Source: Nocardioides sp. 1609
Lineage (GTDB): Bacteria; Actinomycetota; Actinomycetes; Propionibacteriales; Nocardioidaceae
Reading direction: 5' to 3'
Assembly (NCBI RefSeq): GCF_004522105.1
Contig: NZ_SPUJ01000003.1
Span: forward strand, 434,001-498,000
DNA length: 64,000 bases
The position numbers and the translations under genes were made by a program. The notes beneath the pieces were generated by a model. It worked only from the letters and a program-made list of their open reading frames with translations. It made no database searches and had not been told where the DNA came from. Below, in pieces: positions 1 through 7,842 of the stretch. How positions within the stretch are numbered: the stretch's first letter is position 1; every line of letters begins with the position of its first letter.

Positions 1-172
1 TCTCGTCGTGCTCGACGTGGCCCCGGTTGGAGAAGAACCGCTTGCCGGGCTCGAGGCAGAAGTTGTGGCGCCGGCCCTTCGCGTCGACGAGCCGCACCCA
101 CTCCCCCACGCGCAGGGGGCCGCGGTGGACTCCGGACCAGGCTTCCTCGGGGACGTCGGGGGTGGTGGACAC
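1..172 (-). CDS. trmI: tRNA (adenine-58-N1)-methyltransferase, 5' end only
   Basis: Only the N-terminal ~57 residues are inside the window; the gene runs off the left edge. The visible part reads GPLRVGEWVRLVDAKGRRH, then PGKRFFSNRGHVEHDE, which matches the N-terminal beta domain of actinobacterial TrmI (m1A58 of tRNA, SAM-dependent). The catalytic Rossmann domain is outside. A GTG at 172 is the likely start; no convincing ribosome site precedes it and the frame stays open upstream, so the exact start is uncertain. In Mycobacterium and Streptomyces trmI and a RecB-like nuclease lie beside the proteasome (ARC/Mpa-Dop-Pup) locus, so that locus may lie just left of the window (inference). Confidence 0.8.
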   Translation of the reverse strand, partial: MSTTPDVPEEAWSGVHRGPLRVGEWVRLVDAKGRRHNFCLEPGKRFFSNRGHVEHDE

Positions 173-244
173 CGCGGAACCGTATCCGGTCCGGCCGCCC
201 TGGGCGCAGTCGGACGGTCCGGGCGGTCCGCCCGGGTCGGTCCG

Positions 245-1405
245 TCAGCCCAGGGCGTCCGGGCGCCCGGGCGACCCGGGCGACCCGGGCCGGACCAGCC
301 GGTCGAGGTCGCGCAGCGCCAGGACCCCACGGAGCGCGCCGCCGGCGTCCACCAGCAGGTACGCCGCCGCGGGCCGATGCCGGACCGCCGAGAGCAGCGC
401 GTCGCCGCTCACGTCGACCGCGAGGCAGAGCCCGTCGTCGAGTGGCTCGGCGAGGGAGGCCGTCGCGACCCAGGGCCGTCGCTCGGCCGGGGTGGACTCG
501 ACGCCGGCGTCCGGCACCAGTCCGAGCGGTCGGCCGGTGGCGTCGACGGTGACGATGCCCCCGGCGTGGATCTCGGCGGCCCGGCGCAGGGCCTCCGCGA
601 GCGGCAGGTCGGGGGGCACGGTGAGCGCGGGGCGGGCCAGGTCGGCGAGGACGACGTCGCCGAGGCGCAGCCGCATCCGGTTCACCGCGATCTCGTTCGT
701 GGCCACCGTCCACAGCAGCAGGGCGAGGGCGCCGCAGACGAGGAAGTCCGACAGCCCCGGCGGGGTCCCGAGGACTGGTTGACGCAGCGCCGGGGCGAGC
801 AGCAGCAGCACCGCGGTGACCCGGCCGCCCCACGCGGCGGCGAGGGCGCCGCGGCGCGGTGACCCGACGATTCGCCAGGCGACGGCCTTGACCATCCGGC
901 CACCGTCGAGGGGCGGGGCGGGGACGAGGTCGAGCAGGCCGAGGACGAGGTTGGCGACGACGAGGGCCTCCAGCGCGAGGGCGAGCACGCCGTCGTCGAC
1001 GACCACGCGGCAGCCCAGTGCGGCCAGGCCGAGGGCGAGCGACGCCAGCGGCCCGACGACGGCCGTCGCGAACTCCTCGCCCGGCGTGCGCGCCTCCCCC
1101 TCGACCGCGGTGCGGCCGCCGGTCACGCTCAGCGCGACCGACGACACCCGGTGGCCGTAGCGGCGCGCGACGGCCGCGTGCGCGCCCTCGTGCACCAAGG
1201 CGGCGGCGTACACCAGGACGCCGACCAGCGCTCCGGTCGCGTAGGCCCACGCCCCCAGCCCGGGGACGACGTCCTCGGCACGGGGTGCGAACGCGACGGC
1301 CAGCAACCCGACGACGATCAGGCAGGACGCCGACACCAGCACCGGCACGCCGCCCACGACGGCGAGCCGCACGCTCCCGCGAGGTCGTGCACCACCGTCC
1401 GACAT
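245..1405 (-). CDS. Site-2 protease (M50) with C-terminal CBS pair
   Basis: This is a 386-residue polytopic membrane metalloprotease of the S2P/Rip family, which cuts substrates inside the membrane. The zinc motif HEGAH lies near residue 70 and the second metal motif appears as LVPAPPLDGGR near residue 158. Several hydrophobic segments surround them. The last ~120 residues (from LGDVVLADLARPALTVPPDLP) look like a CBS-domain pair, as in Rip3-type enzymes, and probably sense a nucleotide (inference). The ATG at 1405 is chosen because TACGGT (minus strand, 1412-1417) lies 6 nt before it, a leaderless arrangement. The open frame continues far upstream through the repeat array, but that part is repeat-encoded and not protein-like. 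The gene is followed at 73 nt by trmI. Substrate unknown. Confidence 0.85.
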   Translation of the reverse strand: MSDGGARPRGSVRLAVVGGVPVLVSASCLIVVGLLAVAFAPRAEDVVPGLGAWAYATGALVGVLVYAAALVHEGAHAAVARRYGHRVSSVALSVTGGRTAVEGEARTPGEEFATAVVGPLASLALGLAALGCRVVVDDGVLALALEALVVANLVLGLLDLVPAPPLDGGRMVKAVAWRIVGSPRRGALAAAWGGRVTAVLLLLAPALRQPVLGTPPGLSDFLVCGALALLLWTVATNEIAVNRMRLRLGDVVLADLARPALTVPPDLPLAEALRRAAEIHAGGIVTVDATGRPLGLVPDAGVESTPAERRPWVATASLAEPLDDGLCLAVDVSGDALLSAVRHRPAAAYLLVDAGGALRGVLALRDLDRLVRPGSPGSPGRPDALG

Positions 1406-1480
1406 ACTCGAACCGTAGTGCGGCGCCCCACCGGCACCCCGCTGGCGGCCGGACCGAGTCGAGACCCCCGCACCCCACCA

Positions 1481-2385
1481 GGTCTCGACTCGCGGTGACT
1501 CCGTCCCCGCGGCTCGACCACCGGAACCCGCCACACCGCTGGTCGGAGCGCGCCGCCCGTTGGTCGAGCCGGCGAGCACCAGCGAGCCGAGTCGAGACCA
1601 CCCCACCCCGCGAGGGTCTCGACTCGCGGTGACTCCGTCCCCGCGGCTCGACCACCGGAACACCCCGTTGGTCGGAGCGCCCCCGTCGGTCGGAGCCCCC
1701 GTTGGTCGAGCCGGCGAGCGTCAGCGAGCCGAGTCGAGACCACCCCACCCACCAGGTCTCGACTCGCGGTGACTCCGTCCCCGCGGCTCGACCACCGGAA
1801 CGCCCCACACCGCTGGTCGAGCCGGCGAGCGCCAGCGAGCCGAGTCGAGACCACCCCACCCCGCGAGGTCTCGACTCGCGGTGACTCCGTCCCCGCGGCT
1901 CGACCACCGGAACGCCCCACACCGCTGGTCGAGCCGGCGAGCGCCAGCGAGCCGAGTCGAGACCACCCCACTTGCGAGGGTCTCGACTCGCGGTGACTCC
2001 GTCCCCGCGGCTCGACCACCGGAACGCGCCCCTCGTTGGTCGAGCCGGCGAGCGTCAGCGAGCCGAGTCGAGACCACCCCACCCTGCGAGAGTCTCGACT
2101 CGCGGTGACTCCGTCCCCGCGGCTCGACCACCGGAACCCGCCACACCGTTGGTCGAGCCGGCGAGCGCCAGCGAGCCGAGTCGAGACCACCCCACCCGCG
2201 AGGTCTCGACTCGCGGTGACTCCGTCCCCGCGGCTCGACCACCGGAACGCGCCACACCGCTGGTCGAGCCGGCGAGCGCCAGCGAGCCGAGTCGAGACCA
2301 CCCCACCCGCGAGGTCTCGACTCGCGGTGACTCCGTCCCCGCGGCTCGACCAACGGAGCGAGACCACCCCACCCCGCGAGGTGTC
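1481..2385. repeat. Mosaic array of inverted repeats (BIME-like)
   Basis: The stretch between the two divergent genes is filled with alternating units. Module A (~45 bp, begins GGTCTCGACTCGCGGTGACT and ends GGCTCGACCACCGGA) starts at 1481, 1615, 1755, 1867, 1979, 2091, 2202 and 2313. Module B (~46 bp, begins TGGTCGAGCCGGCGAGCG and ends GAGTCGAGACCACCCCAC) starts at 1561, 1703, 1814, 1926, 2037, 2150 and 2261. The ends of A and B are reverse complements of each other, so units alternate in orientation. Spacing is 134, 140, then 112, 112, 112, 111 and 111 bp. A decayed unit ends the array at ~2340-2385. B resembles the inverted intergenic repeats I recall from Nocardioides and relatives. No function is shown by the sequence. 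Confidence 0.9.
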
Positions 2386-2437
2386 GGCTCGTGGCGACTC
2401 CCGACCGGCTGTCCGTGCCGCCGCCTACGCTGGCGTC

Positions 2438-3382
2438 ATGGGCATCACGGCGACCGGCACCGGCGCGGTCGACCGAGCGTCGCCGGCCGAGCGCCTCTCG
2501 ACCAAGGTCGACGGCGTCGACGTCCTCGGTGCGCTGTCGCCGAGCCGGGCGGCGGACTTCCTCAGCTGTCCGCTGCTCTACCGGTTCCGCACCGTCGACC
2601 GGCTCCCGGAGCCGCCGTCGGTCGACGCGATGCGGGGCACCGTGGTGCACCAGGTCCTCGAGGACATCTTCGACCTGCCCGCCGTCGAGCGGACGCCCGA
2701 GCGGGCGCAGGAGATGGTGGCGCAGGTGTGGGAGCAGATCCTGCTCGACCACCCGGAGGCCGCCCTGATGTTCGCCGGCCCCGCCCCCGACGCCGCCCAG
2801 TGGCTGGTGAGCTGCCGCGACTCCGTGCGCCGCTGGTACGACCTCGAGGACCCGCGCCGCCTCGAGCCCGCCGAGCGTGAGCTGTACGTCGAGGCGCTGC
2901 TCGAGTCCAAGCTGCTGCTGCGCGGGTTCATCGACCGGGTCGACGAGGCCCCCGACGGTGCACTGCGACTCAACGACTACAAGACGGGCAAGGCCCCGCG
3001 CGAGGGATTCGAGAGCCGCCCGCTCTTCCAGCTCCGGTTCTACGCGCTGGCGCTGTGGCGCAGCCGCGGCGTCGTGCCCCGGATGCTCCAGCTGGTCTAC
3101 CTCGGCAGCGGCGAGGTGATCACCTACGAGCCCGACGAGCACGACCTGCTCGCGACCGAGCGCAAGGTCGAGGCCGTCTGGCGCGCGATCACCCACGCCC
3201 AGCAGACCGGCGACTGGCAGCCGCAGCGCGGTCCCCTGTGCGGTTGGTGCGCCCACCGGGCGATCTGCCCGGCCTGGGGCGGCACTCCCCCGCCCCTGCC
3301 CGAGCCGACCGTCGGCGAGGCCGGCTCCCCCGGGGTGCCTCAGTCCGAGGCTGCGGTGTCCGAGCCGGCGCCGTCCGGGTAG
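2438..3382 (+). CDS. RecB-family PD-(D/E)XK nuclease with Fe-S cysteines
   Basis: A 314-residue stand-alone nuclease domain of the RecB/Cas4/AddB type. The catalytic motifs are FIDRVDEA near residue 163 and the QxxxY-associated DYKTGKAP near 179. One cysteine near residue 43 (SCPLLYRF) and three more in CGWCAHRAIC (about 267-276) are placed as in the [4Fe-4S] staple of AddB/Cas4 nucleases. Homologues sit beside trmI in mycobacteria and streptomycetes; their role in repair is inferred. The start is the ATG at 2438, 6 nt after a -10-like TACGCT (2426-2431), so the message is probably leaderless. Its last 43 bp overlap the end of the convergent ABC ATPase gene. Confidence 0.9.
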   Translation: MGITATGTGAVDRASPAERLSTKVDGVDVLGALSPSRAADFLSCPLLYRFRTVDRLPEPPSVDAMRGTVVHQVLEDIFDLPAVERTPERAQEMVAQVWEQILLDHPEAALMFAGPAPDAAQWLVSCRDSVRRWYDLEDPRRLEPAERELYVEALLESKLLLRGFIDRVDEAPDGALRLNDYKTGKAPREGFESRPLFQLRFYALALWRSRGVVPRMLQLVYLGSGEVITYEPDEHDLLATERKVEAVWRAITHAQQTGDWQPQRGPLCGWCAHRAICPAWGGTPPPLPEPTVGEAGSPGVPQSEAAVSEPAPSG

Positions 3383-4692
3383 AGCACGCACGCCACGTCG
3401 ACGCCGCCGGCGCGGCGCAACGCCGGGTCGACACCCTCCTCGAACTCCACGACGACCTTCGAGCCGTCGGACTCCATCGACCGGACGCCGTTCCAGAGCG
3501 GCTCGTCGGGGTTCTCGGCGCGCACGCCCTCCATCAGCGCCAGGACGGCGGCGGGGTCGCCCTTGCCGAGGGTCGCCCTCTTCGACGGCGCGTCGAGGTG
3601 GTCGAGGTCGCCGACGAGTCGTCGCTCGGTGTCGAAGTCGGCGCCGCGCTCGGTCCAGTGCTGGTCCAGGACGACGCGCAGGTCGCGCGACTCCCAGCCG
3701 CACGCCGCCACCGCCTCGGGGCAGCGGGGGTGGAACGAGCAGCCCAGCGGCGGCTCGGCGGCGTCCGGGATCTCGCCGCGCGGGAGGTCGCGCGGCAGCA
3801 TCCGCTCGGGGTCGGGGTCGGGGATCGCCTTGAGCAGCGCCTTCGTGTACGGGTGGCGGGGGTTCGCGAAGATCTCCTCGGTCGGCCCGATCTCGACGAC
3901 CCGCCCCAGGTACATGATCGCGATCCGGTCGCAGAAGTACTTCGCGCTCGCCAGGTCGTGGGTGATGTAGACGTAGCTGAGCCCGAGGTCGCGCTTCAGG
4001 TCGAGCATCAGCTGCAGGATCTTGGCCCGCACGCTCATGTCGAGCATCGAGATCGGCTCGTCGGCCACGAGCACCTCCGGGTCGAGGATGATCGCCCGGG
4101 CGATGACCGCGCGCTGCTTCTGCCCCCCCGACAGGTCGGAGGGGTACTTCGAGGCGAACCGCTCGACCGGCGCGAGCCCGACCCGCTCGAGGGCCTCGTG
4201 GACCCGGCGTCGGAGCTCGGCGCCGCGGGCGATCTTGTGGACGACGAGCGGGTGCCCGACGGCCTGCTCGATCGTCATCGACGGGTTGAGCGCCGCGCTG
4301 GGGTCCTGGAAGACCATCTGGACGTCGGTGCGGAGCCGGCGGAGCTCGGCGCCCTTCATGTGCGACACCAGCCGCTCGCCGTCGCGTCCGCGGTAGGTGA
4401 TCGAGCCCTGGGTCGACGGTGCCAGGCCGAGCAGCGCCCGCCCGAGGGTCGTCTTGCCGCTCCCGGACTCGCCGACGACGCCGAGGACCTCGCCGCGGTG
4501 CAGCTGCACGGTGACGCCGTCGAGCGCCTTGACGGTGCGGGTGCGGAGCCCGAGCACGCGGGCCAGGGCACCACCCTGCAGCCGGTAGTGGACCTCGAGT
4601 CCGTCGGTCTCGATGACGGGGCCGGGCGGCACGTCGTCGCCGGGTCCGGCGTCCTCCTGGGACAGGTCGGGTGACTCAGGCTTCGTCGGCAA
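3340..4692 (-). CDS. Oligopeptide/dipeptide ABC transporter ATPase (OppF/DppF type)
   Basis: Second ATP-binding subunit of the importer, about 450 residues. Walker A (GESGSGKTTLG) is near residue 75, the signature LSGGQKQR near 187, Walker B VLVADEPISMLD just after, followed by the oligopeptide-transporter C-terminal domain with GCSFHPRCP, a conserved cysteine motif of this subfamily. A C-terminal tail of ~130 residues is longer than usual for the family. The likely start is TTG at 4692: it overlaps the end of the upstream gene and is preceded 9 nt away by GAGAGAGG; an in-frame GTG at 4632 is an alternative. It is the last gene of the operon. Confidence 0.88.
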   Translation of the reverse strand: MPTKPESPDLSQEDAGPGDDVPPGPVIETDGLEVHYRLQGGALARVLGLRTRTVKALDGVTVQLHRGEVLGVVGESGSGKTTLGRALLGLAPSTQGSITYRGRDGERLVSHMKGAELRRLRTDVQMVFQDPSAALNPSMTIEQAVGHPLVVHKIARGAELRRRVHEALERVGLAPVERFASKYPSDLSGGQKQRAVIARAIILDPEVLVADEPISMLDMSVRAKILQLMLDLKRDLGLSYVYITHDLASAKYFCDRIAIMYLGRVVEIGPTEEIFANPRHPYTKALLKAIPDPDPERMLPRDLPRGEIPDAAEPPLGCSFHPRCPEAVAACGWESRDLRVVLDQHWTERGADFDTERRLVGDLDHLDAPSKRATLGKGDPAAVLALMEGVRAENPDEPLWNGVRSMESDGSKVVVEFEEGVDPALRRAGGVDVACVLYPDGAGSDTAASD

Positions 4693-5743
4693 CGGAGATC
4701 GCCTCTCTCGGGAGCGGGCGGCGGGCGTCCTCGTCGAGGGTGCGCCCGTGGGCGACCTCGGCAGCCCAGCACGCCGCCCGGACGCCGCCGGGCAGGTCCC
4801 GGACCGGCGGCTCGGTGGTCGCACAGATCTGCATGGCGTCGGGGCACCGGGGGTGGAAGTGGCACCCGCTCGGCGGGTCGGTCAGGTCGGGAGGAGCGCC
4901 GTCGATGAAGTTCAGCCCGGTCGTGGACAGGGAGATCGTCGAGCGCAGCAGCTCCCGGGTGTAGGAGTGCTGCGGGTTCGAGAAGACCTCCCGCGCCGGG
5001 CCGATCTCCACGACCTTGCCGGCGTACATCACCGCGACGCGGTCGCACGCCTCGGCGACGATCCCGAGGTTGTGGGTGATCAGCAGCATCGAGGTGTCGT
5101 AGGTCGCGCGCAGGTTGTGCAGGATCCGGATGATCTGGGCCTCGACGAGCACGTCGAGCGCGGTGGTCGGCTCGTCGGCGACGACGAACGCCGGGCGCAG
5201 CACCAGCGCCAGCGCGATCATGATCCGCTGCCGCATGCCGCCGGAGAACTCGTGCGGGTAGGCCCGGAACCGGGTGGGCGGGATCCCCATGACCCGCAGC
5301 GCCTCGAGGGAGCGCTGCTCCACGTCGGCCTTGCTGATCCGGCGCTCGTGGGCGCGCAGGGTCTCGGCGAAGTGGTCGCTGATCCGCATCATCGGGTTCA
5401 GTCGCGTCAGCGGCTCCTGGAAGATCATCCCGAGCTCGCTGCCGCGCATCCGGTACTGCTCCCTGCGGCGCAGGGTCAGCATGTCCTTGCCGCGGAAGCG
5501 CAGCTCGCCGTCGCGGGCGGCACCCTCGGGCAGCAGGCCGAGGAGGCCGCGTCCCAGCGTCGACTTGCCGCAGCCGGACTCCCCGACCAGCCCGAGGATC
5601 TCGCCGGGTCGCAGGTCGAAGGTGACGCCGTCGACGGCGCGGACGGGTCCGCGGTCGGTGCCGTACCAGACCCGCAGGTCGCGCACCTCGAGCACCGGGC
5701 CGCCCGGCCTCGCCGGGGTCTGGTCCTTGGTCAGGCTCGTCAT
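4676..5743 (-). CDS. Oligopeptide/dipeptide ABC transporter ATPase (OppD/DppD type)
   Basis: First ATPase subunit, 355 residues. Walker A (GESGCGKSTLG) is near residue 51, the signature FSGGMRQR near 166 and Walker B VVADEPTTALD follows. The C-terminal GCHFHPRCPDAM is the Opp/Dpp hallmark. ATG at 5743 has GGAGG 8 nt upstream and overlaps the stop of the permease gene by 4 nt (ATGA), so translation is coupled. Together with the next ATPase it powers the two permeases upstream. Confidence 0.93.
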   Translation of the reverse strand: MTSLTKDQTPARPGGPVLEVRDLRVWYGTDRGPVRAVDGVTFDLRPGEILGLVGESGCGKSTLGRGLLGLLPEGAARDGELRFRGKDMLTLRRREQYRMRGSELGMIFQEPLTRLNPMMRISDHFAETLRAHERRISKADVEQRSLEALRVMGIPPTRFRAYPHEFSGGMRQRIMIALALVLRPAFVVADEPTTALDVLVEAQIIRILHNLRATYDTSMLLITHNLGIVAEACDRVAVMYAGKVVEIGPAREVFSNPQHSYTRELLRSTISLSTTGLNFIDGAPPDLTDPPSGCHFHPRCPDAMQICATTEPPVRDLPGGVRAACWAAEVAHGRTLDEDARRPLPREAISVADEA

Positions 5744-6681
5744 CGGACGACCTCCGGGTCGGTGGTGTCGCGGGGCGGGAGGGTCACCTTCTGGAGCCGG
5801 CGACGACGCAGCGCCGGGTTGAGGGTCTCGTTGAGGCCCTCCCCCACGAGCGTGAGGCCGGTGACGAGCAGGATGATCGCCAGCCCGGGCCACAGCGCGG
5901 GGGCGAAGTTGCCGGCCGAGACGTCGTCGAGGGCGCGGCTGAGGTCGTAGCCCCAGTCGGAGGCCTCGTTGGGGGCGATCCCGAGCCCCAGGAACCCGAG
6001 GGCGGCCAGCGTGCCGAGGGCATCGGCGGCGTTCAGGGTGCCGATCACGGGGACCGACTGCACGACGTTGCCGAACAGGTACTTCCGCATGATCGTGGCC
6101 GGCTTCGCACCGATCGCCTTGGCGGCCTCGACGTAGGTGGCCTCGCGCGCGGCGACCGTGGTGTTGCGCACCACGCGGTAGTACTGCGGGATGTAGATGG
6201 CCGTCAGCGACAGTGCCGCCGCGACGATGCCACCGCCGATCCGCTCGCGCAGCATGAACGAGAAGACGATCGCGAGCAGCAGGGACGGGAACGAGTACAG
6301 CGCGTCCATCAGGAACAGCGTGATCCGGTCGAACCAGCCGCCGACGTAGCCGGAGACCAGGCCGAGCAGCACGCCGACGATGGCCGACAGCACGATCGAC
6401 AGCAGGACGACGAGCACCGCCGTCCGGGCGCCCCAGACGACACGCGAGTAGATGTCGTAGAACTGGTCGTTGGTCCCGAGCCAGTGGTCGCCGGACGGCG
6501 ACGCGAGCTTGGGGAACTTCACCCCGTCGACCTTGGTCTGGTTGAAGTCGTAGGGCGCGATCCACGGCGCGCACAGGGCGAACAGCAGGAAGACCGCGGT
6601 GATCAGGACGCCGACGAGCAGGATCCACCGGGCCATGCCCTTGGTGTTCCAGATCGTGGAGACGAAGCGGGGAGCGCGCAT
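5740..6681 (-). CDS. ABC transporter permease (OppC/DppC type)
   Basis: A 313-residue inner-membrane permease. It has an N-terminal transmembrane segment (ILLVGVLITAVFLLFALCAP), the OppC-type extracellular loop with HWLGTNDQFYDIYSRVVWGAR, and the EAA-loop region (REATYVEAAKAIGAKPATIM) that contacts the ATPases. The ATG shares one base with the stop codon of the upstream permease (TGATG), and its own stop overlaps the next ATPase start. Confidence 0.92.
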   Translation of the reverse strand: MRAPRFVSTIWNTKGMARWILLVGVLITAVFLLFALCAPWIAPYDFNQTKVDGVKFPKLASPSGDHWLGTNDQFYDIYSRVVWGARTAVLVVLLSIVLSAIVGVLLGLVSGYVGGWFDRITLFLMDALYSFPSLLLAIVFSFMLRERIGGGIVAAALSLTAIYIPQYYRVVRNTTVAAREATYVEAAKAIGAKPATIMRKYLFGNVVQSVPVIGTLNAADALGTLAALGFLGLGIAPNEASDWGYDLSRALDDVSAGNFAPALWPGLAIILLVTGLTLVGEGLNETLNPALRRRRLQKVTLPPRDTTDPEVVR

Positions 6682-7709
6682 CAGTACCTCACTCGCGGGT
6701 CGACGAGGGCGTTGAGGATGTCGACGAGCAGGCTGACCACCACGATCGCCAGGGCGAAGAAGGTGACCAGCCCCTGGATCGCGATGTAGTCGCGCGCGGT
6801 GATGTAGTCGACGAGGGTGTCGCCCAGGCCCGGCCAGTTGAACGTCCGCTCGGTGAGGATCGCTCCGGAGAGCGTGAGCGCGAACTGGAGGCCGATGACG
6901 GTGATCACCGGGACCAGCGCGTTGCGGAACGCGTGCTTGCGGATGACCTGGCGCTCGGGGATGCCGCGGGCGCGCGCGGCCTCGACGTAGTCGTCGCCGA
7001 GGGTGCGGATCAGGTTGACCCGGACGAGCCGGATGATCACGCCCGAGAGCAGCAGGCCGAGCGTGAAGCACGGCAGCACGTGGTGCTGGAGGATGTCGAC
7101 GATCGAGATCCGGTCGTTGGCGATGATCGCGTCGAGCAGCAGGATGCCGGTCTTGTCCGGCACGTAGAAGATGGTCTCCGGGTCGGCGATGCCGAACGTC
7201 GGCCACCCCGGCACGTACTTGACGACGAGTCCGACCAGCATCAGCCCGACCCAGAACACCGGAGCGGCGTAGGAGACGACGCCGAAGAGCCGGATGCCTG
7301 CGTCCAGCGGGGTGTCGCGGCGCCGGCCGGCGACCCGACCGAGCGGGATGCCGATCAGGCAGGCGAAGAGGAACGCGCCCACGGTGAGCGTCAGGGTCGC
7401 GCCGCCCTGGGCCTGGATGATCTCCAGGACCGGACGGCGGTCGCTGATGGTGGTGCCGAAGTCGAACCGGGCCGCGTCGCCGAGGTACTCGAGGTACTGC
7501 ACGATCATCGGGCGGTCGAGGCCGAGCGCGGCGCGCCGGGCGTCGAGCTCCTCGGGGCCGAGCTTGTCGCCGACGGCAGCGGTGACCGGGTCACCGGGCG
7601 CCACCCGCAGCAGCAGGAAGACGAGGGTCAGCAGCACCCACATCATCGGGATGACCAGCAGCAGCCGGACGAGGATGTAGCGGGGCAGTGACCCGGACGC
7701 GGCGCTCAT
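6681..7709 (-). CDS. ABC transporter permease (OppB/DppB type)
   Basis: A 342-residue permease starting MSAASGSLPRYILVRLLLVI, with the OppB N-terminal helix and loop (LRVAPGDPVTAAVGD, close to the family's GDP motif) and the C-terminal EAA motif (DYVEAARARGIPERQVI). ATG at 7709 has AGGAGG 5 nt upstream. It is the first gene after the binding-protein gene in the operon; the 133 nt between them hold no gene and no strong terminator that I could see. Confidence 0.92.
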   Translation of the reverse strand: MSAASGSLPRYILVRLLLVIPMMWVLLTLVFLLLRVAPGDPVTAAVGDKLGPEELDARRAALGLDRPMIVQYLEYLGDAARFDFGTTISDRRPVLEIIQAQGGATLTLTVGAFLFACLIGIPLGRVAGRRRDTPLDAGIRLFGVVSYAAPVFWVGLMLVGLVVKYVPGWPTFGIADPETIFYVPDKTGILLLDAIIANDRISIVDILQHHVLPCFTLGLLLSGVIIRLVRVNLIRTLGDDYVEAARARGIPERQVIRKHAFRNALVPVITVIGLQFALTLSGAILTERTFNWPGLGDTLVDYITARDYIAIQGLVTFFALAIVVVSLLVDILNALVDPRVRY

Positions 7710-7842
7710 GGGCCTCCTGTCGGGACCGGGACCGGTTTCGGTCGCGGTGGGTGGGTGGGACAGCCGCCGGACGACGTGCGGCCGGGGGCGTCAGCGATGC
7801 AGGCTGCCGACGCCCCCGACCGGTCCGGACCGGCGAGCGGGG

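Noticed and set aside
1481..2385. CRISPR array
   Set aside because: Units alternate in orientation and have no unique spacers; no cas genes are near.
2438..3382. Cas4-type nuclease of a CRISPR system
   Set aside because: The Fe-S PD-(D/E)XK architecture is shared, but gene context is trmI/proteasome-like with no cas gene.
1318..3703. Long open frames (349 to 660 residues) on both strands through the repeat array
   Set aside because: They consist of the same 37-residue repeat encoded in several frames (for example WSSRGDGVTASRD) and have no ribosome site; the repeat unit is simply stop-free.
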